A stretch of 64,000 nt of DNA. It comes from Actinomycetospora sp. NBRC 106375. Its GTDB lineage: Bacteria > Actinomycetota > Actinomycetes > Mycobacteriales > Pseudonocardiaceae. The stretch's first letter is position 1; each line of letters starts with the position of its first letter. The notes beneath the pieces were generated by a model that saw only the letters and a program-made list of their open reading frames with translations, had not been told where the DNA came from and made no database searches. Positions 43,912-52,175 of this stretch are shown here, one piece after another. Where the stretch lies: NCBI RefSeq assembly GCF_030269665.1, contig NZ_BSTS01000001.1, positions 620,001 to 684,000 of the forward strand, written 5' to 3'. The translations under genes and the position numbers were made by a program.

Positions 43912-45195
43912 ATGACACCGTCCGCCGTCCCCGACGAGCCCGCCGACGGGCCGCGGAGCGGGGACGGTGCGGAGGGCGCGGGCGGCGTCCTGCTCCCCGG
44001 TCGCCGGAAGCGCTGGGAGATCCCGCACGGCCTGGAGATCGCCACCTCCCTCGCGTGGCGCCTCCTGCTCGTCGCCATCGCACTGGCCGTGATCATCTAC
44101 GTGCTGGGCCTGATCGGGGCCGTCGTCGTGCCGGTCGTGCTCGCGCTGATCGCCGCGTCGCTGCTCGCCCCGTCGGCGCACGCCCTCTCTCGTGTCCGTT
44201 GGCTCCCCCACGCCGTGGCGACGGCGATCGTCATCGTCGGCGGGGTGGCCGTGGTCGGGGGCGTGTTCTACGGCGTCGGACTGGCGTTCGTCTCCGGGCT
44301 GCCGGAGCTCTCCTCCCAGCTCGTCGCGAGCGTCGTCGGCATCCAGGACTGGCTGCGGACCGGACCGCTCGGCCTGAACAACGAGCAGTTCACCGCGCTC
44401 GGCAACCAGGTCCTCGCCGCCCTGCAGGCGAGCCAGGCGTCGCTGGCCCAGAGCGCGGTCGGGGTGGTGAGCACCCTCGGCGAGGTGCTCACCGAGCTGC
44501 TGCTCGCGCTGTTCACGCTGATCTTCTTCGTCTACGACGGAGGCACGGTGTGGCGGTTCGTGCTGAAGGCCTTCCCCCGCCAGGCCCGCGACCGCGCGGA
44601 CATCGCCGGGCGCCGGGCGTTCGCCTCGCTCGTCGGCTACACCCGCGCGACGATCCTCGTCGCCGCCGCCGACGCCATCACCGCGGGCGTGGGCCTGTGG
44701 CTGATCGGCATCCCCCTGCCGGTGCCGCTCGCCGCCCTGATCTTCTTCGGCGCCTTCGTCCCGACCCTCGGGGCCGTGGTGTCCGGCGTCGTGGCCGTGC
44801 TGGTCGCCCTGGTCAGCGGCGGGATCACCGACGCGCTGCTCGTCGTCCTGCTGCTCGTGCTGGTGCAGAACCTCGAGGGCTACATCCTCCAGCCCCTGCT
44901 GCTCGGGCGGTCGATCAAGCTCCACCCGCTCGCCGTGGTGCTGCCCATCGCGTGCGGACTCGTGCTCGCCGGCATCGCCGGGGCCCTGCTCGCGGTCCCG
45001 CTCGTCACCGTGATCGACTCCGGCGTGCGATCGCTCACCCGGCCCTCCGACGGCCCCGGCCTCGATCCGGACACCGTCGACGCGCTCGATCCCCGCTCGG
45101 CGCGCCCCGACTGGCACGACGTCGACCAGCCGCCGCGGAGCTTCGTCGCCCGCGCGGTCGACTCCCTGTCCCACCGGCGCATGGCGGACGACTAG
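43912..45195 (+). CDS. AI-2E family transporter (UPF0118)
   Basis: A 427-residue membrane protein with about eight TM helices. A conserved central region (FFVYDGGTVWRFVLKAFPR and FASLVGYTRATILVAAADAI) and the C-terminal PLLLGRSIKLHPLAVVLP signature identify the family. Members include the autoinducer-2 exporter TqsA and Na+/H+ antiporters, so the substrate is open. The ATG at 43912 follows GCGGG and gives a Pro/Gly-rich cytoplasmic N-terminus of about 45 residues; an earlier ATG at 43831 is less likely. It is divergent from pyk. Confidence 0.88.
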   Translation: MTPSAVPDEPADGPRSGDGAEGAGGVLLPGRRKRWEIPHGLEIATSLAWRLLLVAIALAVIIYVLGLIGAVVVPVVLALIAASLLAPSAHALSRVRWLPHAVATAIVIVGGVAVVGGVFYGVGLAFVSGLPELSSQLVASVVGIQDWLRTGPLGLNNEQFTALGNQVLAALQASQASLAQSAVGVVSTLGEVLTELLLALFTLIFFVYDGGTVWRFVLKAFPRQARDRADIAGRRAFASLVGYTRATILVAAADAITAGVGLWLIGIPLPVPLAALIFFGAFVPTLGAVVSGVVAVLVALVSGGITDALLVVLLLVLVQNLEGYILQPLLLGRSIKLHPLAVVLPIACGLVLAGIAGALLAVPLVTVIDSGVRSLTRPSDGPGLDPDTVDALDPRSARPDWHDVDQPPRSFVARAVDSLSHRRMADD

Positions 45196-45206
45196 GCACA
45201 CCATCA

Positions 45207-45235
45207 TGGCGCCAGACGGTGCCACAGTGGCGCCA
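45207..45235 (+). promoter_or_regulatory. Triple TGGCGCCA-type operator overlapping a start codon
   Basis: TGGCGCCA (45207-45214), CGGTGCCA (45217-45224) and TGGCGCCA (45228-45235) are spaced 10 and 11 bp apart, one helical turn. The A of the last copy is the A of the ATG start of the downstream gene, which encodes a ribbon-helix-helix protein. Arrays on one DNA face overlapping the start are typical of autorepressing ribbon-helix-helix antitoxin-like regulators. Confidence 0.6.
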
Positions 45236-45735
45236 TGCAGCTGAGCGAGTACGTCGACCGGCTCCACGAGGAGTTCGCCGCCGCGGCCGAGGCGGCGGGC
45301 CCGGAGGTCCGGGAGGCCGCCGAGCGTCTCGTGTCGCCGCTCGACGCGGCGGTGCGGCTCGTGCTGCTGGAGGCCCTGGCCGCGGCGGCCGAGGAGATCA
45401 CCCTCGACCTCGCGCCCGGGTCGGTCCACCTGCGCCTGCGCGGCCGGGACCCCGACTTCGTCATCGACGGGGTCGGCCCGGTCGCGCCCGCCGAGCCGGC
45501 CACCGCCGCGGTCTCGGCCCCGCCGGCGGCCGCCGAGAACCCGGTGCCGGACACCGGGCCGGCGGCGCGCGTCAACTTCCGCCCGCCCGAGAGCCTCAAG
45601 GCGCGCATCGAGTCCGCCGCCGCGCGCGAGGGGCTCTCGGTCAACACCTGGCTCACCCGCGCCGCGGCCGCGGCGCTCGAGCCCCGCACCGACGCCGCGC
45701 CGGCCCGCTCCGCCCGCGGCGGCTGGTTCGGCTAG
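45235..45735 (+). CDS. Ribbon-helix-helix (HicB-like) DNA-binding protein
   Basis: A 166-residue protein. The N-terminal 75 residues are helical and acidic with a strand pair (ITLDLAPGSVHLRLRGRDPDF). A Pro/Ala linker follows, then a ribbon-helix-helix motif: RVNFRPPESLKARIESAAAREG followed by LSVNTWLTRAAAAALEP, where the strand and the two helices match Arc/HicB-type domains. No HicA-like toxin gene is adjacent. It is the first gene of a unit with the DUF4097 gene and the decayed ABC exporter, and its start codon is part of the triple operator, so it probably represses its own operon. No ribosome-binding site is visible, so translation may be leaderless. Confidence 0.75.
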   Translation: MQLSEYVDRLHEEFAAAAEAAGPEVREAAERLVSPLDAAVRLVLLEALAAAAEEITLDLAPGSVHLRLRGRDPDFVIDGVGPVAPAEPATAAVSAPPAAAENPVPDTGPAARVNFRPPESLKARIESAAAREGLSVNTWLTRAAAAALEPRTDAAPARSARGGWFG

Positions 45736-45801
45736 CACCCACCCCACCCACCCGCACCACCGGACTCACGGGATCGAGCGATCCCGAGGAGGCGATGACC
45801 C

Positions 45802-46653
45802 GTGCCCACGTTCGACACCCCCGGACCCCTCACCGCCAGCGTCGACCTGCCGATCGGCGAGCTGCGCGTCGTGGCGACCGACCGCACCGACACCACCGTC
45901 GAGGTCCACTCCTCGACCGGGGACCGCGCCGAGGCGGAGGCGGTGCGCGTCGAGCTCGTCGGCGACGAGCTCCGCGTCCAGGGCCGCAGGCTCGGCCTGC
46001 GCACCCTGCTCGTCCCCACCCCCGGGCGATCCCTCGAGGTCGAGATCGCCCTGCCCACCGGTTCGTCCCTCACCGCACGCTCGGGCTACGGGGGCGTGCA
46101 GGTGGAGGGCCGCGTCGCCGGCTGCCGGGTGGAGACCGGCTACGGCGACGTCCGCCTCGAGGACGCCGGCCCCGTCGACCTCACCACGAACTACGGCGCG
46201 GTGCGCGTCACCGGCACGGTCGACGGCGACGCGACCGTGGTCGCCGACCACGGCGAGGTGCGGCTCGGACGGATCACCGGCGACGCCGACCTGCGCACCA
46301 AGCACGGCACGGTCCGCGTCGAGGAGGTCGGCGGCACCGCCCGTCTCACCGGCGTGCACAACGACCTCGAGCTCGAGACCGCCACCGCCGACGTCGTCGC
46401 GCGGAGCGCCTACGGCCGCATCCGTCTCGGCCGGGTCGTGCGCGGCGAGGTCACGCTCACCAGCACCCACGGCCGCCTCGAGGTGGGCGTCGACCCGGCG
46501 AGCGCCGTGTGGCTCGACGTCGACACCCGGGGACGCGTGCGCAACGCGCTCGAGCCCCGGCCGGGCCCCGAGGGCTTCGCCGAGAGCGTCACCGTCACCG
46601 CCCGCTCGCAGGACGGCGACGTCGTCGTCCGCCGATCGATCACCACGTCCTGA
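45802..46653 (+). CDS. DUF4097 family beta-strand repeat protein
   Basis: A 283-residue protein built of short repeated strands, for example SGYGGVQVEGRV, GYGDVRLEDAGPV, NYGAVRVTGTVDG, DHGEVRLGRITGD and KHGTVRVEEVGG. This is the right-handed beta-solenoid pattern of DUF4097 proteins, often called putative adhesins, but there is no signal peptide, so it is probably cytoplasmic. The start is the GTG at 45802, preceded by GAGGAGG. In Actinobacteria such genes often accompany ABC exporter genes, as here. Function is unknown. Confidence 0.85.
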   Translation: MPTFDTPGPLTASVDLPIGELRVVATDRTDTTVEVHSSTGDRAEAEAVRVELVGDELRVQGRRLGLRTLLVPTPGRSLEVEIALPTGSSLTARSGYGGVQVEGRVAGCRVETGYGDVRLEDAGPVDLTTNYGAVRVTGTVDGDATVVADHGEVRLGRITGDADLRTKHGTVRVEEVGGTARLTGVHNDLELETATADVVARSAYGRIRLGRVVRGEVTLTSTHGRLEVGVDPASAVWLDVDTRGRVRNALEPRPGPEGFAESVTVTARSQDGDVVVRRSITTS

Positions 46654-46663
46654 GGAGACTCCC

Positions 46664-47440
46664 GTGCCCGGACCCGCGATCCTCGCCCAGGGGCTGCGCC
46701 ACGCCTACGGCGACCACACCGTGCTCGACGGCATCGACCTGCGTGTCGAGGAGGGCTCGATCCACGCCCTGCTCGGACCGAACGGCGCCGGCAAGACCAC
46801 CGTCGTACGCATCCTCTCGACCCTCGTCAGCCCCACCGCCGGCGACGTCCGCGTCGCCGGCCACGACCTCGCCGCCGACCCGCAGGGCGTCCGCGCCGCG
46901 ATCGGCGTCACCGGCCAGTTCTCGGCGGTCGACGGCCTGCTCACCGGCACCGAGAACCTCCGGCTCATGGCCGACCTGCGCCATCTGGGGCGCCGCGAGG
47001 GCCGCCGGCGCACCGCCGAGCTGATCGAGCGGTTCGACCTCGCCGCGGCCGCGGACCGCCCGGCCGCGACCTACTCCGGCGGCATGCGCCGGCGGCTCGA
47101 CCTCGCCATGACGCTGCTCGGCGACCCCCACCATGTCGATCGCCCGCGGCTCCGTGCTCACCGGGCACGTGGCCGGGGCGGTCGTCCAGACGGTGCTCGC
47201 CCAGGTCGTCGTGCTCGGCGTCGCGCTGCTGCTCGGCTACCGGCCCGAGGGCGGGCTCCCGGGTTCCTCGCGGCGCTCGGGGTGCTGGCCGTGGTCGGCG
47301 TCGCCCTGGCCTGGCTGTCGGTCGTCGACGGCACCCCCGTCGCCGGGTCGACCCTCGCGCTCGCCCTCGCCTGGTGCGTCGCGATCGGTCTCGGCGGATG
47401 GCTCCCCGCCCGGCGTCTCTACGCCCGGTCCCGCTCCTAA
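46664..47440 (+). pseudogene. Collapsed ABC exporter (DrrA-like ATPase joined to DrrB-like permease fragments)
   Basis: The frame starts as a normal DrrA-type ATPase: Walker A LLGPNGAGKTTVVRIL and signature YSGGMRRRLDLAMTLLGDP. It then ends at about 47130, just before where Walker B (LDEPTxGLD) should be. The next bases encode the middle of an ABC-2 permease in another frame (MSIARGSVLTGHVAGAVVQT, from 47133). Near 47262 the permease frame shifts by one base in a G run and continues as FLAALGVLAVVGVALAWLSV. It then jumps to a permease C-terminus (TLALALAWCVAIGLGGWLPA). At least two deletions and one frameshift are implied. Neither subunit can work. The 3' end overlaps the rel stop codon. Confidence 0.8.
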
Positions 47441-49932
47441 CCCGCCGAGGTCACCCGGTACACGTCGTAGACGCCCTCGACGTTCCGCACCGCCTTGAGG
47501 ACGTGACCCAGATGCTTCGGATCGCCCATCTCGAAGGAGAAGCGGCTCACCGCCACGCGGTCGCGCGAGGTGGTGACCGACGCCGACAGGATGTTGACCT
47601 TCTCGTCGGCGAGCACCTTGGTGATGTCGGAGAGCAGGCGGTGCCGGTCGAGGGCCTCGGCCTGGATCGCCACGAGGAACAGCGCGCTCGACGACGATGC
47701 CCAGTGGACGTTGACCAGCCGCTCGGGCTCGCTGCGCAGCTCGTCGGCGTTGGTGCAGTCGGTGCGGTGGACGCTGACGCCGCCGCCGCGCGTGACGAAG
47801 CCGAGGATCCCGTCGCCGGGCACCGGCGTGCAGCAGCGCGCCAGCTTGATCCAGACGTCGGAGGAGTCGGAGGAGTCCCCGCTGTCCTCCATGTCGTCGA
47901 TGACGACGCCGACGTCGCCGGTGCCGCGGCGGCGCTGGACCGTGGAGGGCGTCGCGCGGTCGGCGAGGTCCTCCTCGGTCTGCTCGACGCCGCCGAGCAG
48001 CGCGACGAGCCGCTGCACGACGTGGCGGGCCGAGACGTGGTGCTCGCCGACCGCGGCGTAGAGCGCCGAGACGTCGGCGTAGCGCAGCTCGTGGGCCAGG
48101 GCGGCCATCGAGTCGGCCGAGACGAGGCGCTGCAGCGGCAGGCCGGTGCGGCGCGCCTCGCGGGTGATGGCCTCCTTGCCGCCCTCGATCGCCTCCTCGC
48201 GGCGCTCCTTGGCAAACCACTGCTTGATCTTCTGCTTGGCCCGCGGGGACGCGACGAACGAGAGCCAGTCGCGCGACGGGCCGGCGCCCTCGGCCTTCGA
48301 GGTGAAGATCTCGACGACCTCGCCGTTCTCGAGCGCGCGCTCGAGGGCGACCAGCCGGCCGTTGACGCGGCTGCCGATGCACTTGTTGCCGACCTCGGTG
48401 TGCACCGCGTAGGCGAAGTCGACCGGCGTCGACCCGCTGGGCAGCGTGATGACGTCGCCCTTGGGCGTGAAGACGAAGATCTCGCGGGTGGCGAGGTCGT
48501 AGCGCAGCGACTCGAGGAACTCGCCCGGGTCCGCGGCCTCGCGCTGCCAGTCGAGCAGCTGGCGCATCCACGCCATCTCGTCCAGCTCGAGGGTGCCGTC
48601 GCCGGCGGCCGCGGAGCTCGAGGTGTGCTTCGGGCCGCCTTTGTACTCCTTGTACCGCCAGTGCGCGGCGATGCCGTACTCGGCGGTGCGGTGCATCTCG
48701 TGGGTGCGGATCTGCACCTCGAGCGGCTGCCCGTCCGGCCCGATCACGGTGGTGTGCAGCGACTGGTACACCCCGAAGCGGGGCTGGGCGATGTAGTCCT
48801 TGAACCGCCCCGGCATCGGCTGCCACAGCGCGTGGACCATGCCCATGGCGGCGTAGCAGTCGCGCACGTCCTCGACCAGCACGCGCACGCCCACCAGGTC
48901 GTGGATGTCGTCGAAGTCCTTACCCTTCACGATCATCTTCTGGTAGATCGAGTAGTAGTGCTTCGGGCGGCCGAGCACCTCGGCCTTGACCCGCGCCTCG
49001 GTGAGCTGGCCGGAGACCTCGTCGATCACCTTGCGCAGGTAGGTGTCGCGGCTCGGCGCGCGGTCGGCGACCAGACGGACGATCTCGTCGTAGCGCTTGG
49101 GGTGCAGGATCGCGAACGCGAGGTCCTCGAGCTCCCACTTGACCGTCGACATCCCGAGCCGGTGCGCCAGCGGAGCGAGCACCTCGAGCGTCTCGCGGGC
49201 CTTCTTCGCCTGCTTCTCCGGCTTGAGGAAGCGCATCGTGCGCATGTTGTGCAGCCGGTCGGCCAGCTTGATGACGAGCACCCGGGGGTCGCGCGCCATC
49301 GCCACGACCATCTTGCGGATCGTCTCGGCCTCGGCCGCCGCGCCCAGCTGGACCTTGTCGAGCTTGGTGACGCCGTCGACGAGGTGGGCGACCTCGGCGC
49401 CGAAGTCGGCCGAGAGCTTGTCCAGCGAGTACGCGGTGTCCTCGACGGTGTCGTGCAGCAGCGCCGCCACGAGCGTCGTGGTGTCCATGCCGAGCTCGCC
49501 GAGGATCGTCGCGACGGCCAGCGGGTGCGTGATGTACGGGTCGCCGCTCTTGCGCATCTGGCCGTCGTGGAACCGCTCGGCCGTGTCGTAGGCGCGCTGC
49601 AGCGTGCCCATGTCCGCCGACGGGTGCAGCTCGCGGTGCACCGCGGCCAGCGGCTCGAGCACCGGCTTCACGCCGCCGGAGCGCTGGGCGGTGATGCGCC
49701 GGGCGATCCGCGCGCGGACGCGGCGCGTCGCCGACGGGGGGCGCGTGGTGTTGACCGGCGGCGCCGGCGAGAGCCCGGCGGCGTCGAGCACCGCGTCGTC
49801 GCCGGCGTCGTGGCCGTTCCCGTTCGGGCTCGGATCGGGCGCGTGCCGGGTCGGCGTGCCGTCGTCCGCGGCCGCCTCGGGGCCCGGACCGCTGGCGCGG
49901 GGGGTGCCCGCGGCGTCGACGTCCTGGCTCAC
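47437..49932 (-). CDS. rel: Bifunctional (p)ppGpp synthetase/hydrolase Rel
   Basis: An 831-residue long RSH protein. Domains: disordered N-terminus (1-100); HD hydrolase (100-270, with HDTVEDT near residue 160 and [20 protein letters not shown]); synthetase (310-430, [14 protein letters not shown] and [12 protein letters not shown]); TGS (485-545, [17 protein letters not shown]); a zinc-finger-like region with RCCTPVPGD; and a C-terminal ACT domain (757-831). It makes and degrades (p)ppGpp in response to starvation and ribosome stalling. It follows apt in the conserved secDF-apt-rel order, but with a 285-nt gap holding a terminator and a candidate promoter, so it is probably transcribed on its own. 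Confidence 0.96.
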   Translation of the reverse strand: MSQDVDAAGTPRASGPGPEAAADDGTPTRHAPDPSPNGNGHDAGDDAVLDAAGLSPAPPVNTTRPPSATRRVRARIARRITAQRSGGVKPVLEPLAAVHRELHPSADMGTLQRAYDTAERFHDGQMRKSGDPYITHPLAVATILGELGMDTTTLVAALLHDTVEDTAYSLDKLSADFGAEVAHLVDGVTKLDKVQLGAAAEAETIRKMVVAMARDPRVLVIKLADRLHNMRTMRFLKPEKQAKKARETLEVLAPLAHRLGMSTVKWELEDLAFAILHPKRYDEIVRLVADRAPSRDTYLRKVIDEVSGQLTEARVKAEVLGRPKHYYSIYQKMIVKGKDFDDIHDLVGVRVLVEDVRDCYAAMGMVHALWQPMPGRFKDYIAQPRFGVYQSLHTTVIGPDGQPLEVQIRTHEMHRTAEYGIAAHWRYKEYKGGPKHTSSSAAAGDGTLELDEMAWMRQLLDWQREAADPGEFLESLRYDLATREIFVFTPKGDVITLPSGSTPVDFAYAVHTEVGNKCIGSRVNGRLVALERALENGEVVEIFTSKAEGAGPSRDWLSFVASPRAKQKIKQWFAKERREEAIEGGKEAITREARRTGLPLQRLVSADSMAALAHELRYADVSALYAAVGEHHVSARHVVQRLVALLGGVEQTEEDLADRATPSTVQRRRGTGDVGVVIDDMEDSGDSSDSSDVWIKLARCCTPVPGDGILGFVTRGGGVSVHRTDCTNADELRSEPERLVNVHWASSSSALFLVAIQAEALDRHRLLSDITKVLADEKVNILSASVTTSRDRVAVSRFSFEMGDPKHLGHVLKAVRNVEGVYDVYRVTSAG

Positions 49933-49995
49933 GCGTCGTCCTTCCCTCCCGGACGAACGGCGGACCCGCGCCCGCCCTGCGTCCGGAATCCATCC

Positions 49996-50025
49996 AGCGT
50001 ATCCCCGCGTGCACGGCGTGTCCGG
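49996..50025 (-). promoter_or_regulatory. Candidate sigma-70-type promoter of rel
   Basis: On the minus strand TACGCT (49996-50001) could serve as a -10 box, with CCGGAC (50020-50025) as a weak -35 box at 18-bp spacing, about 60 nt upstream of the rel start. The match is modest and rests on position in the only large gap of this run. Confidence 0.3.
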
Positions 50026-50167
50026 ACGGTCGGGTACGGAAAGGGCGATCGGTCGCCCGCGATCGGTACGCGTGGGTGACGCCGTCGACCCCGGACGGGG
50101 GCGGTCCGGTCGGCGCGACGGGCGGTCCGGCGGCCGTGGCCCCCGGCGCGGGGAGCGGACGAGCGGC

Positions 50168-50192
50168 GCGACCGGGCGACCCGCCCGGTCGC
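50168..50192 (-). terminator. Hairpin terminator after apt
   Basis: An 11-bp perfect stem (GCGACCGGGCG at 50168-50178 with its complement at 50182-50192) and a 3-base loop, 25 nt after the apt stop codon. It would end the secD-secF-apt transcript and separate it from rel. Confidence 0.65.
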
Positions 50193-50217
50193 GATCAGCG
50201 GGCGGTCAGCGGCGGGG

Positions 50218-50763
50218 TCACTTCGCGAGCAGGGCGTGCACCGGGCGGCCCGCGAGCCGGTCGCGGCCGCGCAGGGCCGGCAGCTCCAGCACGACGGACA
50301 CGCCCGCCACCCGCGCTCCCGCGCCCTCGACCAGCGCGCACGCGGCGGCCGCGGTGCCCCCGGTGGCGAGCACGTCGTCGACCAGCAGCGCCCGCGCCCC
50401 CGGCCGCAGCACGTCGGCGGGGAGCTCGAGGGTCGCCGAGCCGTACTCGAGGTCGTAGGACTGCGACGCGGCGACGACGGGCAGCTTGCCCTGCTTGCGC
50501 ACGGCGACGACGCCGACCCCGAGCGACTGGGCCACGGCGGCGCCGAGCAGGAACCCGCGGGCCTCGATACCGACGACGACGTCCGCACCGTGCTCGGCGC
50601 CCCCCGCGAGCAGCCGCGTCGTCGCGGCCAGCCCGGCGCCGTCGGCGAGCAGGGCGCTGAGGTCCCAGAACAGGATGCCCGGCGTCGGGAAGTCGGGGAC
50701 GTCGCGCAGCAGGCCCGCGACCCGGTCGAGGTCCGCGGCCGGGTCGGTGGTCGACGCGCTCAC
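50218..50763 (-). CDS. apt: Adenine phosphoribosyltransferase
   Basis: A 181-residue purine-salvage enzyme making AMP from adenine and PRPP. The type I PRTase signature is ALLVDDVLATGGTAAAA, and the adenine-specific region is VVGIEARGFLLGAAVAQSLG with VVAVRKQGKLP. The GTG start overlaps the secF stop by 4 bases, so it is the third gene of the secD-secF-apt run, a conserved actinobacterial order. A hairpin terminator follows. Confidence 0.94.
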   Translation of the reverse strand: MSASTTDPAADLDRVAGLLRDVPDFPTPGILFWDLSALLADGAGLAATTRLLAGGAEHGADVVVGIEARGFLLGAAVAQSLGVGVVAVRKQGKLPVVAASQSYDLEYGSATLELPADVLRPGARALLVDDVLATGGTAAAACALVEGAGARVAGVSVVLELPALRGRDRLAGRPVHALLAK

Positions 50764-52175
50764 TTGCGGCGCTTGCCCGAGGGGCGCGCGGCCTTGCCCG
50801 CCGGGCGGGCACCGGGTCGCGGCCCGGTCGAGCGGGCGCCCGACCCGGCGGCGGCGCGCCCGGCGCCGGCGGCGGCGACCTCGCGGGTGTCCAGCACGTC
50901 GGTGGCGGGACCGGAGCGGTCGGGCCGCGGCTCCCCCGCGTCGGCGCCGTCACCGCCGGCCGCGCGGCGCGCGACCTTGGCCCGGCGGTTCGCGACCTTC
51001 TGCGCCTGCGCCGCCCACTTCTTGTCGCGCATCGCGAGGTCGGAGACGATCGGCGTGGCCAGCAGGATCGACGACGCGGCGCCGATGATCGTGCCCACGA
51101 GCTGGACGAGCGCGAGGTCGCCGAGCACGCCGACCCCGAGCAGCACGACGCCGACGACGAACAGCCCGATCAGCGGCAGCGCGGCGATCAGCGAGGTGTT
51201 CAGCGACCGCATCAGCGTCTGGTTGACCGCGAGGTTGGCCGCCTCGGCGTACGTGCGGCGCGTGAGCCCGAGCAGGCCCCGGGTGTTCTCCCGCACCTTG
51301 TCGAACACGACGACCGTGTCGTAGAGGGAGAACCCGAGGATGGTCAGCAGGCCGATCACCGTCGCCGGCGAGACCTCGAAGCCCACCAGCGAGTAGACGC
51401 CGGCCGTGATGATGATGTCGTTGGCGAGCGCCACCAGGGCGGCCAGCGCCATCCGCCGCTCGAAGTAGAACGACAGGTACACCGTCACCAGCACCAGGAA
51501 CACCGCGAGCGCGATGAGCGCCTGGCGGGTGATCTCCCCGCCCCAGCTCGCGCTGACGGCGCTGTCGGAGATCGCGTTCTGGTCCGGCGCGCCGGACGTC
51601 CCGAGCGGCTGGAACTGGGTGAACAGCGCCTGGCGCAGCGCGACGACCTGGCCGATGTCGAGCCGCTCGGACCGGATGATGATCGTCGCGGTGGCGCCCT
51701 GGCCCGCGGACTGCACCGAGGTCGCCGGGAAGCCGAGCGCCTGGGCGTAGGTCCCCTCGACCTGCTGGCTCGTGATCGGGCCGGTGGCGCCGACGGCCGG
51801 CATCTGGACGCTCGTGCCGCCCTCGAAGTCGATGCCGAAGTTGAAGCCCCGGATGACCATCGACAGGATGCAGACGACGAGCGCCGCGCCGAAGATCGCG
51901 TACCAGGTCTTCGAGCGCCCGACGATGTCGAGCCCGCCGTTGCCGCGGTAGAGCATGTCGAGGCGGCTGCGCCGGCGCGGGCGGTCCCGGGTCGACTGCT
52001 CGTCAGCCTCGGCGTCGGCGTCGGCGAGGGCCTCGTCGAGCTCGGGGTCCTCGGGGTCCGCGCCGTCCTCGAGGTCGTCGGCGGGCGCGTCGAGGCGCTC
52101 GTCGTCGACCGGGGGGCCGACGGCGGTGTCCTCGGTCCGGCTCCCGGCGCGGCGGCGTCCGGTGGGGCGGGTCAT
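50760..52175 (-). CDS. secF: Protein translocase subunit SecF
   Basis: A 471-residue membrane protein of the RND superfamily. An acidic, disordered N-terminus of about 75 residues precedes TM1 (KTWYAIFGAALVVCILSMVI). The first periplasmic domain starts NFGIDFEGGTSVQM, and a bundle of five TM helices includes TILGFSLYDTVVVFDKVREN. The tail after residue 395 is basic and Pro/Gly-rich. With SecD it uses the proton gradient to pull exported proteins through SecYEG. The ATG overlaps the secD stop (ATGA). Confidence 0.95.
   Translation of the reverse strand: MTRPTGRRRAGSRTEDTAVGPPVDDERLDAPADDLEDGADPEDPELDEALADADAEADEQSTRDRPRRRSRLDMLYRGNGGLDIVGRSKTWYAIFGAALVVCILSMVIRGFNFGIDFEGGTSVQMPAVGATGPITSQQVEGTYAQALGFPATSVQSAGQGATATIIIRSERLDIGQVVALRQALFTQFQPLGTSGAPDQNAISDSAVSASWGGEITRQALIALAVFLVLVTVYLSFYFERRMALAALVALANDIIITAGVYSLVGFEVSPATVIGLLTILGFSLYDTVVVFDKVRENTRGLLGLTRRTYAEAANLAVNQTLMRSLNTSLIAALPLIGLFVVGVVLLGVGVLGDLALVQLVGTIIGAASSILLATPIVSDLAMRDKKWAAQAQKVANRRAKVARRAAGGDGADAGEPRPDRSGPATDVLDTREVAAAGAGRAAAGSGARSTGPRPGARPAGKAARPSGKRRK

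Noticed and set aside
47250..47275. Programmed frameshift joining the permease fragments
   Set aside because: There is no slippery heptamer with a downstream structure, and the gene already carries two large deletions, so a decay mutation (or sequencing error) is more likely.
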